A DNA stretch of 64,000 bases from Epichloe hybrida. Taxonomy: Eukaryota; Ascomycota; Sordariomycetes; Hypocreales; Clavicipitaceae. The first letter of the stretch is position 1; each line of letters begins with the position of its first letter. The DNA lies in contig JAFEKR010000020.1 of NCBI GenBank assembly GCA_019022495.1, positions 62,001 to 126,000 on the forward strand, written 5' to 3'. The notes beneath the pieces were generated by a model that worked only from the letters and a program-made list of their open reading frames with translations, was not told the origin of the DNA and did not search any database. The translations under genes were made by a program, and so were the position numbers. Shown here piece by piece: positions 1 to 10,000 of this stretch.

Positions 1-38
1 GTTATATAGCAAAAGGATTAATAGAGTCTAGGATTCAC

Positions 39-720
39 CTCCATGTATAATTCCCTTATAGTGTAGGTAGGCAATAGTAAGAATCAACTGAGCAGCAATA
101 GCACGCGCCACAGGCAGCATGAAAGGTGAGTAGTGCGCTCTACGTTTTGCTAAGGCCAAGCTACACCGTGAAGCATCAGTAACTAGGCACCTATGGGTAC
201 CATGGGGGCCTTCGATGCAAAAGTTGTCGAGAAGTGTGGGTATCATCTTTAAGGCGCCGTCGTTGCTGTTGGATCTATCATTTAGATGTGATAGTATCTC
301 GAACTCGCGCGGGCTCGCGTCGGCTGTACAAATTTTGACGGAAACGAGTCGCTGGAGCGTCTCATCTCGCGCAAGCCAGACAGTGGAATAGCTTCCATAA
401 CCGAGCTTATTTAGAATACGATAACGACCGCCAAGTTCGTCGCCGATGGCCACAGTATTGTAGCCGCCAGGGCCATATCTGTAAATAGGTTCCGCTTCGT
501 CGATAGCATGGAAACAGACGTCCGAGTCACAGTCCGATGTCGTACCCCTATCGGAGGAATCCATTGCTGATTTGCTCATAGGGCGACGTGACGACCGCAT
601 ATGTGAGGAGTTGAGCGGAAATCGAGAGCAGCGGAAGCCGGAAGTTGGAGCTTTTGGCAGGAAAAATAAGGCGGAAAGAAAAACTTGATAGCTGCGCATG
701 GCCAGAGATGGCCTTGCCAT
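39..720 (-). CDS. SRPK-like serine/threonine protein kinase, N-terminal part (runs off left edge)
   Basis: The reading frame opens at ATG 718-720 and encodes about 227 residues. It shows a kinase N-lobe: a glycine-rich loop LGYGSYSTV at about residues 106-114, the VAIK-type lysine in SVKIC near residue 129, and a C-lobe segment ending GIIHG. The preceding YGPGGYNTVAIGDELGGRY is typical of fungal SRPK-family (SR-protein kinase-like) proteins. Coding stops making sense at the HG of the catalytic loop. A GTGAAT donor lies at position 38, and splicing there would leave a G able to start an Asp codon (HGD), so the rest of the kinase is probably beyond the window. Without the intron the frame ends at a TAG near position 28. 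A later start at residue 48 (MSKSAMD) is possible. Many such SRPK-like kinases are lineage-specific expansions of unknown substrate. The upstream DNA is AT-rich and repeat-like. Confidence 0.72.
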
Positions 721-2185
721 GTTGCTCGGCGGAGTAGAAAGAGGTGAAGCAGATTTGGGTTATCTGTCATAGTAGCCTTTTGTTTTAAACTAAAGAAAGT
801 CTCTTAATTATTAAAAACTAGCCCCTAGGTAATTATAATAGGGTATTAATATAATATTAAGAGACTTAAGGAAGAGAAAAGAAAGGATAAGAGGCTATCC
901 CTAGTAATACCTCTTATACCCCCTTAGCTCCTTATGTAAGCCCTCTTTTCCTCACCCTAGCTACTTCCACTTATCCCCTCCTTGTCTGCTATGCGCACAA
1001 TGCTTAGGCAAAGCCTAAGCCCTTACGGACGTGGCCTAAGGCAGGCGCAGCGACAGGTCTGAAGTAATTGTAAGGTGCAATGTTAGCAGCGACTGGCATT
1101 GACGGATGTTTCGGCCCATTGGGGAATTCCAGCACACCTTCTAGGTTCTTGCAAATATAATTATAGTTTTATAAATTTCCATGTAATTTAGCTAATAAAA
1201 ATAGCTAGCGCGTCCCTTATTATGCGTACTTTGCGATCGAATTGCGCATGCGCAAAGTTTGCGTGCGCGGCTTCGTGGATCACATCCCAAATATTTGAAT
1301 TGAAGGCGATAAGATGGATGGTGCAAGATGGCGCTTACGCTACAAAGTGAGCAATGAATAGTCCATTTGAGTATCATCAAGCTGTGGTGTTGTATGACTA
1401 GTGCTGTCATGCCTTTGTGTGCACGGATTCAAGGGGTCAATTCAAAGCGTTTGCGCGTCTCCTTTCACTTAACACACTAGACCTCAAGTTCTGCAAACAT
1501 GTGCATCGTCGGGTTCTCTCCGGGAAGTCCGCACTGGCCACATCCATCACAAGTTCTCGTGTCCTCGGTGTCAGTATCGCGTTCATGCTTTCTCCATGGT
1601 GTCACCGCCCCCCACTGTTTGCCGCTCATGCACAGTCAGGGATAGCGGCACCATTCCCAGGTCGTGCCTTCCCAAACGGTCCAAAACAGGAAATGTCTGG
1701 CTGCCGTCTCAGGTTCTACGCCAAGCTCGCCCTGACTACTCTTCTTTCACGCTCGTGATCATTCACGTCCCATCGCCCACTCCCCTTTCATACAGTATCG
1801 ATCTGAACATTACCTAGCTGAGAGAAAGATACCCCACCGGTCGGAGTCGACTGTTTCTATTTCCTTCGCGCCTTTCGCCGCTCTCATGTTTTATTTTCTT
1901 TTTTTCTTCTACATGTAGATCTTCCTTGCCCTTATTCTTTGATCTTTCTTATCTGGCGTCTGGCGATCCGTTGTCTGGATACTACGGACGGCTTTCTGGG
2001 CTTCGCAAGACTTTTTGTTTTCTTACATTCGCTTCTTGCTTTTCTGAGTCTCAGCAGCTGGTCTGTTGTTCCCTGCGTTTTCTTCTATAATTCTTTTTGG
2101 TGAGATTACATACACACAGATCTTGCTAGTACGTGGTAGAAGCACTATAGGAGGCTTCTCAAAAGCCCAGCTTTAATTGCCCAGA
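721..2185. other. intergenic gap with AT-rich repeat relic
   Basis: No convincing gene. Positions about 780-960 and 1140-1200 are much more AT-rich than the surrounding DNA. They contain a 12-bp perfect inverted repeat (AAGTCTCTTAAT at 797-808 and its complement at 856-867), consistent with a decayed transposon. The open frame at 1417-1758 has no domain and atypical composition. The last 400 bases, C/T-rich, are probably promoter and 5' UTR of the secreted-protein gene. Confidence 0.5.
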
Positions 2186-3679
2186 ATGAAGTCGGGTGCC
2201 TTGTACCTTCTTGCTCTCACGACCATCACTCAAGTGCGTATGCCTCCTCCCTTGTTTGTTGCCACTGTATTCGGGTCTCCTTGAGCCAACATTCTCTCCA
2301 AAACAGCAGGCTGATAAATCATTAGGCTGGACCATGGAATCATGATGGCCGTGGGCATGGACTGGTAAAGAGACAGGGAGCTGAAGATGGTCCTGGTGGT
2401 CAACAGCCTCCAAATGGTCAACAACCTCCGATTGAACAGTCAGCAATTGCTCCTGGTTTTGAAGGGCATGTGTTCATTCGACCCCTTTTTCATTTTTTTC
2501 GAATTAATGCCACTAATAATAACAAAAATACACAGGCTCCGAGTTTCCACCGTCACTGTCACTGTCACAGCTCAAGGAAGCGGTGCTGCTGCTCCAGCAA
2601 CCGTAACTGTTACTCAGCTGGCAGCAAGCCAAGGAGACGGAGGAAATGCTGCGGCTGTAACCATTACTGAACTGGCCAGCACCGTCACTCAAACTGTTAC
2701 TTTCCGCGCCCCATGTCCAGCCGCCCAAGGGCAAAGGGCTGGTGGCGCAGGCCAAGGCCAGCGAAATAGCACTGCGCCTGATCAACTTTTGATCATCATT
2801 GAAAATGGCAATGGCAATGGCAATGGACAGGGTCCAAGAGCAGTATGTAAGAACGCCCATGGTTTCGATTATATGTGGACATCCTATTGATAATCAACTC
2901 TGCAGAGTGGACGCCGAGGAGGTGTTGAAAAGTGTTCTGTTATTAGGCAAGGTGACCCGCGGGTAGTTTGTGGTGGGACAACCCTATCAAATAGGAAGGC
3001 CACAGCCCCTACAGCGGGACGTACAAATCAGACGCGAGCTGAAGTGCTGCCAACTACCAACGCAAACGGTAATGGAGTGGGTGTCTCGACTATTCCCATT
3101 ACTGAATCTGCCCGGCCGAAAACAACACTCAACAATGCTTCTACTTCTCCAGCAGCAGTCGCGTCACAGTCAGAGCCTTCGTCATCCTCTCTTTCTCAAG
3201 TAACGCCACCAGTAGCATCTGCTTCTGCACCTGCTCTTGCTTCCGAAGGTCAGCCAGATGTGCCCCTACCTGTGCCAAGCAGAAGCGGCCGCAGCAGTAG
3301 CATCAGCTCAGAATTTCCCACCACACTGAAACCAGCCTCAAATTCAGCACCAGGCCAGCCAACGCCAGCCAGCTCATCTACGTCTGAAACAATCTCCACA
3401 GCAGCATCATCTACGTCTGCAGCGACGTCCACCGTCACTCCTTCGCCATCGCGTCTAGCAGAATCGCTCACTCTTGGTAGACTCGGACCTTCTCCCACGG
3501 CAATTAAGGACTCAGCCGTAGCACCTGAGCCAGCTCCTGGCGCAACTCCTGGGCCTGGTGTTGTTGCCCCGGCACAGCCTGTTGTAAACTTGTCCGGCCT
3601 CAGTCTAAGCAGTGTCCTGGATCTTGGTAACTTGTTGAGACAAAGCGAGGCGGCTCAGTCATCAACCAAGGCTTTGTAA
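2186..3679 (+). CDS. secreted Ser/Thr/Pro-rich low-complexity protein, unknown function
   Basis: Four exons fit in phase: 2186-2233, 2326-2465, 2536-2842 and 2906-3679, giving about 422 residues. The N-terminus MKSGALYLLALTTITQA looks like a signal peptide. It is followed by a Gly/Gln-rich segment with a Lys-Arg dibasic (Kex2-type) site, a TVTVT-rich block, an Asn-Gly repeat (GNGNGNGQG) and a long Ser/Thr/Pro/Ala-rich tail likely to be O-glycosylated. No GPI-anchor signal is evident at the C-terminus (SSTKAL). Introns 1 and 3 have normal GT donors. Intron 2 fits phase best with a GC donor (GCATGT at 2466) and the acceptor at 2534-2535, with CACTAATA as branch point. The composition suggests a cell-wall or extracellular protein; no enzymatic domain is recognised. 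It converges with RPP1 on the other strand, about 210 bp away. Confidence 0.72.
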
Positions 3680-3892
3680 GCGACGACGTTTTCGTTTCAT
3701 CTGAATAGGCTATGCAGATAGGGTTAGATAGTCGACCTCAATCGTTTCCAAGCACAGTGGCTCCCAGATTCAATGAGTGCGCTACACTTTGCAAACAAGC
3801 CCATACAACCCATAGTATTCAGGATGAAGAAATTCGACGTCTCGCTGTAGGATAAAGAATTCCAATGTTCTGTGATCAGAACACGATGCGTT

Positions 3893-4831
3893 TCAGCTTT
3901 TCTTTTCATCCACTCCAGCAGCAGCGCGGGCAGCGAGCTTCATCTTCTTTGCCTGTCGTCTGCTGAGAGGTTGCCCCTCAGCGTCACCGTTCTTGCGCTT
4001 CTGATTTTTGGCTTTGTTCTCCCAGCTCCCCCCCCGACCAATATCGGTGCCTGCACTCTGTTCATTATCTTCGAGTGATGGCTTCAAATTTCCAACGTCT
4101 TCTTTGGTGGCCACCTGCACGACGTTGATGACGCCACGGAAGCCATTCCTCTTCATGCCTTCATTGACAACGACGCTTCGAGGGATCGATCTCAAGCCTT
4201 CCAGGCCCCTTTCATTCGCCAAGCCCCACACGCTGAGGAGATTGACCACATCGGCTGGTCCCCGTAGGCTGAGCGCCGACTTGGCCTCGCTGCTGAGAAG
4301 AATACCTCGTCCGCGCGTGGCGCGAATCAGACTCGTAGCATTGGAGATGAAGTTGGCGCGGCCTCGACCATCAGCAGTGAGAATCTGGGCGTAGCATATT
4401 TCGAACCGGACTCCCCTGGTTACGGCGGCCATGCACGGCTTGGGTCGGAAGTGGAAAGGAAAATGTGTAGTGAGATCGAGCGATATAATGAGAATGTCGA
4501 GCGTCAGGCAGGCATTCTGGAAGGCCTTCTCGGTCAAAGGGCGAATGGCAAGAATATCGTATACACTTGCGAGAGACTGGAGGCGATAATTCGACGCTGC
4601 AGGATCGCTGAGGGGCAGAGTCGCGCGGCGAAGAACTGTAGGGAGTTTCCGCGAAGACGTGGACTCGGGGATCGTCGGGAAGGGTGAAGAAGGGTTCGCG
4701 GGGAAGGGGAGTTCGAGGGTGTGGCTTAGAGCCACGGTGTTGTACCCGAGCGAGGAGGCCATGGATAGGGTCTGAAGCAGGCGCTCTGGGGTCGTGGAGG
4801 GAGACCACGCCATGTTGAGGTCGTACATCAT
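3893..4831 (-). CDS. RPP1: Ribonuclease P/MRP protein subunit RPP1 (p30)
   Basis: One uninterrupted exon of 312 residues beginning MMYDLNMAWS. The opening YDLN and the TIM-barrel-like body, including FEICYAQ, RANFISNATSLIRATRGRGI and ISSEAKSAL-like segments, match the RNase P p30/Rpp1 family. Rpp1 is a protein subunit of nuclear RNase P, which matures tRNA 5' ends, and of RNase MRP, which acts on pre-rRNA. The C-terminus is a Lys/Arg-rich extension (RRQAKKMKLAARAAAG) suited to nuclear or nucleolar targeting and RNA contact. Two adjacent ATG codons open the frame; either may be used. Length agrees with fungal orthologues (about 290-330). The gene is intronless. Confidence 0.9.
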   Translation of the reverse strand: MMYDLNMAWSPSTTPERLLQTLSMASSLGYNTVALSHTLELPFPANPSSPFPTIPESTSSRKLPTVLRRATLPLSDPAASNYRLQSLASVYDILAIRPLTEKAFQNACLTLDILIISLDLTTHFPFHFRPKPCMAAVTRGVRFEICYAQILTADGRGRANFISNATSLIRATRGRGILLSSEAKSALSLRGPADVVNLLSVWGLANERGLEGLRSIPRSVVVNEGMKRNGFRGVINVVQVATKEDVGNLKPSLEDNEQSAGTDIGRGGSWENKAKNQKRKNGDAEGQPLSRRQAKKMKLAARAAAGVDEKKS

Positions 4832-5151
4832 GATGGGTGCAGACGTGTGGTCATGTCCATCGGTGTGGCCCGGCTGGGAATATGTATGAGTCGGAACAAA
4901 GCTTTCTAGGGAGAGTTGCTAGTGATGATTTGGCTCGTAACAGACAGGTTGGTGCATGGATTGTACGTGAGGCGAAGCCAATTATTCCTGTGATAGGACG
5001 CTTCGATGCACGCGGAACGAACTTGTTCTTTTTTCTTTGATTTTTGCTAGGGGGGATGAAAAATGGGTCTGGTTGCTAAGCATTAGCGCCGGCCACACGT
5101 CATCCCTCCCTCTAACAAGTGCTCCGCCACATTGTCAGTTACGGGCACATA

Positions 5152-5569
5152 GTAAATCTAGGCTCTAACAAAGTTAATCTCGTATCTAGGGTAAAGCCTC
5201 TAAGTCTAAATTAGGCAGGTAGTAAAGAATCTTTATATATGCTAAGCATATGCTAAGCATATATTAAAGACTATAGTATATTAGTGTAAAGTTTGTTAAT
5301 TTGTTAATTTGTTAATTTGTTAATTTGTTAATTTGTTAATTTGTTAATTCGTTAATTTGTTAATTCGTTAATTTGTTAATTCGTTAATTCGTTAATTCGT
5401 TAATTTGTTCTCCTTGATTAATTTATTAGTTATAGAGAGATAACCTTGCATATGCTAGGTATATGCTACCTTATTATATAATTTATACTATACGTTAGCA
5501 TATGCTTTTCTGCTAGTCATAAGGCCCTACCCTAGATACGAGATTAACTTTGTTAGAGCTAAGATTTAC
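5152..5569. mobile_element. MITE-like element with about 47-bp terminal inverted repeats and TA target duplication
   Basis: A 418-bp non-coding AT-rich element. The left end (from GTAAATCTAGGCTCTAAC at 5152) is the reverse complement of the right end (to GTTAGAGCTAAGATTTAC at 5569) over about 47 bp with about four mismatches. Both ends are flanked by TA (5150-5151 and 5570-5571), the duplication made by Tc1/mariner-type insertion. The interior holds an 8-bp minisatellite and several GCATATGC palindromes. No transposase is present, so it is a non-autonomous element. Confidence 0.82.
5293..5404. repeat. 8-bp minisatellite, 14 units of TTGTTAAT / TCGTTAAT
   Basis: Fourteen consecutive 8-bp units sit inside the MITE. 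Reading left to right, the variable second base is T in units 1-7, then C, T, C, T, C, C, C. The gradient of variants suggests expansion by slippage or unequal exchange. Confidence 0.95.
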
Positions 5570-5928
5570 TATAACCCCGTTGGTTGCGGCTTGATTTCAT
5601 TCTTGTAATTTATTTTCCCTTGATTTCTGAACTCTCAGAATTGGGGAAATGCATCACGGGCCTTCAACGTCACAGTCCCCATCTTTTCACGCCCCCCGCT
5701 GACCGACCCCGTCGCAGCCCAAGTCACATCTCGCGACTCCCATCTGCTTTGCAAATCAAAACAACAAAGTGCGCGCCGAAGCAGGAGAAGTAGTCCATCC
5801 ATCTGCTGCGCGCAAACCGCAACCCCCCCCGACTCTATACATCAATCATCAATCGACGAATCGGGCGCGCGCGAAATTCCTCGGAGAGACTCGGAGTCGG
5901 AGAGACGTCGCACCAATATCTCCTCATC

Positions 5929-6356
5929 ATGTTCTTCTTCTTTCTCTGCGGCGAACACACCTTCCGCAGCCAAGTTCCAGGATACGAGGGAATCGTCTGT
6001 CAATGCCACCACTGCGGGAACATGGCGGCCCATGTCGTCAAGAGTCGTCCCTTCTTCACGCTCTGCTTCGTCGTATGTATTGCCCCCGTCTCGTCGCGGC
6101 CCCGGGGCCCATATTTGAATGAAGATTGAAAAGCCTACCTTTTTACGCGCGATGCTAATGGAATGCATTTGTTCTACAGCCGGTAATTCCATTCACAATC
6201 TCGGGCTACAAAGACGTCGCTTGCAATATCTGCCACTTTCAGCAACCGCTTAAGAATCGGCCGGACGTCATGGGAATGGCGAATGGTGGGGGCAACGGCC
6301 AGGGCGGAGGGAATCATGGTCCTCCGCCGCCTCAGCAGCAGCATCATTATGGCTGA
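5929..6356 (+). CDS. small zinc-ribbon protein (fungal zinc-ribbon_15 type)
   Basis: Two exons, 5929-6072 and 6180-6356, join in phase 0 and give about 106 residues. The intron runs from GTATGT to CTACAG with a GCTAATG branch point. The N-terminal half has FLCGEHTF and then CQCHHCGNMAAH; the second exon adds a hydrophobic strand (PVIPFTISGYKDV) and CNICHFQQ. The paired Cys-x2-Cys knuckles make a single zinc ribbon, and the short hydrophobic segment between them (FFTLCFV then PVIPF) is typical of the zinc-ribbon_15 family found across ascomycetes. The C-terminus is a Gly/Pro/Gln/His-rich tail. Function is not established for the family; no partner is indicated by the neighbours. Confidence 0.8.
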
Positions 6357-7090
6357 GAAATTGAGCAAGTAATGACTTGCGCTGCGTACCAGAGTCGGCA
6401 TGCACGCCTTGTGTTCTTTTCTTTTTTAGTGGTCATGCTGCAAGCCCCATGGGGCGCTGCCTTGTACTCGCTCTACCATGACTTTTTCTTGCTTCTGGTG
6501 TAATATTTTTTTTCTTCTTCGGCGTAGCCTTCCTGGGTAAAATAAAATAGAGAGCAACGGGGAGAGATTGCTTTGGCGTTGGTACGGTGCTGATGTTGAC
6601 GAGATGTGCATTCTTAGGCTGGGTGGCCTTTCTAAGGGGGAAAATGCCTACCGGCAATGTAATATATTCAGTAGCAACCATGTTCTCGGATTTAGTCGGA
6701 CGTATAGCAAAGTATGTACCATAATCCTATTTACGTCTTCTTCGTCTGATATCGCGCAGGGGCTCTTGCAATCAAAGGTGAGAACAAGGTGGATGTATCA
6801 TGTCCAGCGTTCAGGCCAAAGACCAATGTCGAGTTCTCTTTCAAGTTCTGATGAATGTGTATCGTGTCTCCTTTTCTACATTTCAAGCCACGTTGCAGAG
6901 CAGCTAGCGAGCATGTTTTGGCACAATGAGGAACGTTAGAGCGCTATCGAGTAATGCTTCACATGCTCATTTCAGATGCTCGTCAACGGGCTATCCCTCG
7001 CAAACTCTGTGAATATACATGAATATCAACTCATCAAACTCGCTCACGTTTAGTCCAAATGAATTTGCTCATCTTGTCTGTTTGTCCCCG
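6357..7090. other. intergenic, 3' ends of two convergent genes
   Basis: 734 bp between the zinc-ribbon gene and the convergent glycosyltransferase gene. It contains T-rich stretches and a TAAAATAAAA-like AT segment near 6538-6550 suitable for 3'-end formation. Nothing else is recognised. Confidence 0.5.
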
Positions 7091-10000
7091 TCACCCTGTC
7101 ACAGAAGGCCCCGCACGGTAACCCTTGTGCAGCTGCAGACTTTCCTCCAAAGCACGCTTCAGTTCTTCATCGTTGTCTTCTTCTCCGTCATTGCCTTTGT
7201 TTAAAGCACGGCGGTATTCTTCTTCGGCCAAGCTTTGCTTCTTGACGTATTCCAGCACGATATCTTCTTCGTTTCTTTGGCTCTGTTGACGGTGCATCTC
7301 CTTCTTCGATGCCTCGATAGCTTGCTGGAGAAAGACTTCGTCATCTGCGTGAGGAACAGACGTGGGATTCCTGGATTCCTCAATTACTTTTTCAAAGTCT
7401 ACGTTGTGCCGGCTTCCCGGCGTTGTACTGCCTGGAGCAGGACCAGCTGCGATGGCACCGGAACCTTGACGGGGATGAAAGTCACCTCCGTGGTTCGTCA
7501 TACTCTGCTGAATAGCCTTTTCAATTAGTTCTTGATATTCTTCATCGGTGATACGATACTCTTCGTCGTGGAATATGCTAGGGTCCTTCTCGGGAAGCTT
7601 AGAGGCTCCAGGTAAAGAGTCTAGCGTGACATTTCGCGCACGCATCGCCCTAACACTTCTTCGAATGGCGGCCTCGATTACAACGTCTTCCTCTTTGTTA
7701 CCTCGCGATGTCTCACGCACTGAGGCTTGGATGGCTTTCTCGTAGTCCGCATCATCTGATGGGCTCTGCGTCGCACTAGAACTGTTGTTGCGAGATGTAA
7801 TAGGCGCCGGCGCATCAACAAATCCTTTCTTCTGGGTCAATACACTTCTCTTCTCTTCTGATGACAGGTTCCGGGTGTGAAACTAGCTTACTTTGGGCAT
7901 GGGAGAATGGCGATTCAGGTTTGCCAGCTGCACTTGGTACCTTCTCTGCTGTTCGTTCCTTTCGCTTCAGCATTTCGAAGTTCTTCAAGTCTGATTTCAT
8001 ATTGTTCTAGCGAACAACAATGTCGGCTTTCTCCTCCTCCCCAGCTCCCGCCATATCCTGGGTTCCTTGGACAATTCTGGACGTGATGATGTAGTTTGTC
8101 ACACTTCTTGTACATATCTTGTTGACTTGGGCGTGAACACCCTGCATCATATACGCAGGAACACCCCATATGCCTTGATTCTTTGTTAGCATCAAGTGTT
8201 GGGCAGCAAATGGCTCCAAGGCTGATACGTACCAGCTGCGGGTTTGGCAATGAGTCCACCAATGCCCTTCCCGATACCTTTCACGAAACCACCTGCGCCC
8301 TCTTTTTCTGCTCCTCTGAGAGGCTGTGTGACCATGCCAGCAATGCCGTCAAAGAAGCCAAACCCAAGCTCTTTACCGGCAATTCTGATGCCGCTATTTA
8401 GGCCCGTCACTTTCTCGACCGGGCGGACAGTGTCGTCGTTGTAAAGTCTTGGAATGTTCCTGAAACCTTTGGCCAGGCCTAAGCAGAAGTTCATCGGGCT
8501 CTTCACACCTGTTGTAACAACACGACCAACGCTTTGTCCTGCAAGGATTGTAGCATCGAGAGTAGGACCACGATGTGATGATTCTCGTCGAAGACCGGAC
8601 GGTTGCGCCCTCTCCCCAGGAGCTTGCGTCTTTGACTGCGTCCTCGATTGAGTCCCGAACCCTGCTGTTTCTGTGTCTTTCAGGGATGTGATGGCGGGAT
8701 TTGAATCTGAAAAAGACCGCTGCGAGGAACTAAGCGCACTGGGTAGATCAGAAAAGGATTGGGTTGACTCAGCAGTCGTGTTTGTCGAAGTCTCTCTTCC
8801 ACGTATAGCGACACTCGACACATTAGTGTTCGCTGAATCGGTCTGAGAGAGCACATCCTTGTTCGCAGGAGTTGGCTTGCTGGGTGACCTTACAACAGTC
8901 GACGTCTCTGAGCTTTGGGAATCTTTGGGTCGGCGGGGTTTGAAGAGTTCTCGGGGTACATCGGCAATGGCTAGTCCAATTCCGCTAAGATCTCCAATGA
9001 GGGATGCGGCTCCTGCTGTTACGGGATCGGGTGGTTGGTCCTCGGTGTTGTATTCAACATGACGACATCTGTATTTTTGTCGCGTCAGCTTTCATAGTTC
9101 TGCAAAAGTGCCCCAGAGCGATCAATACTTACAGCTTTACATCCTTGTATTCCAGGAGGCCAGCGTCTACAAGGACTGACATCGCCAAAGGACTTAGTCG
9201 GACTTGAGTTCTTCTAACCCGCCAAGTCGCCACTCGACTCGGTGCCAGAGAACATCGCATAGACTCAATATCCATGTGTCTGTGGAAACTCCGCGCGCCA
9301 ACATCGGTTCCGGCTTCCTCTCGAATCTTGTTCCCCAGGTCTCTGGCTCTCTCCAGGGTGTTCGGCTCTAGACAGAACTTGATCGCTTTAGCCAGCTTCT
9401 CTGCCGTAAGATCCTTGTATCGAATCGGCTCTGGACCGGCATTGGCCCTCGCGATCATGGCACCCCAGAATGGCTGATCACCAAAGAAGGGCACTACAAG
9501 AGTAGGTTTTCCAGCTTTTATGCCCGCAGCAGTGGTCCCAGCTCCTCCATGGTGTACTACAGCTGCAACACGTTCAAAAAGCCAGTCATGGGGCACATTA
9601 CCAAGCATAAAGACGCCCTCGGGAATTCCGACATCATCCGCACCCAGACCGCCCCATCCTTTCGAAACAAGTGCACGGAATCCCGCTACACGAATGGCGT
9701 CAAATATCATACGCGTCATGGCATTCGGATCATCGACAACTATGGATCCAAATCCAATGTAGACTGGAGGGGGCCGTGCTTCTAAGAAAGCAGTCAATTT
9801 TGGATCCGGAGTATATGATGAAGCAAGATTGAGAAAGTAGAAGCCCGAAATATCGATGTGCTTGCCCCAATCATTTGGTTTGGGTATCAAGGCAGGAGAC
9901 CTACCGAGATCAGTCAATGGTCACGACACACAAGAATGGACCAATGCACGGGGAAAAGCTACTTACCAACAATATGTGTATGGAATCTTCAGGCGGTTCA

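Noticed and set aside
1417..1758. 113-codon open frame on the plus strand
   Set aside because: No domain, no signal peptide, atypical composition, and overlapped by an equally open shifted frame; lies in a promoter-like C/T-rich region.
8007..8072. 66-nt intron that would remove the TAG in the glycosyltransferase
   Set aside because: It keeps phase, but its donor would be GTCCAA, unlike every other donor in the gene.
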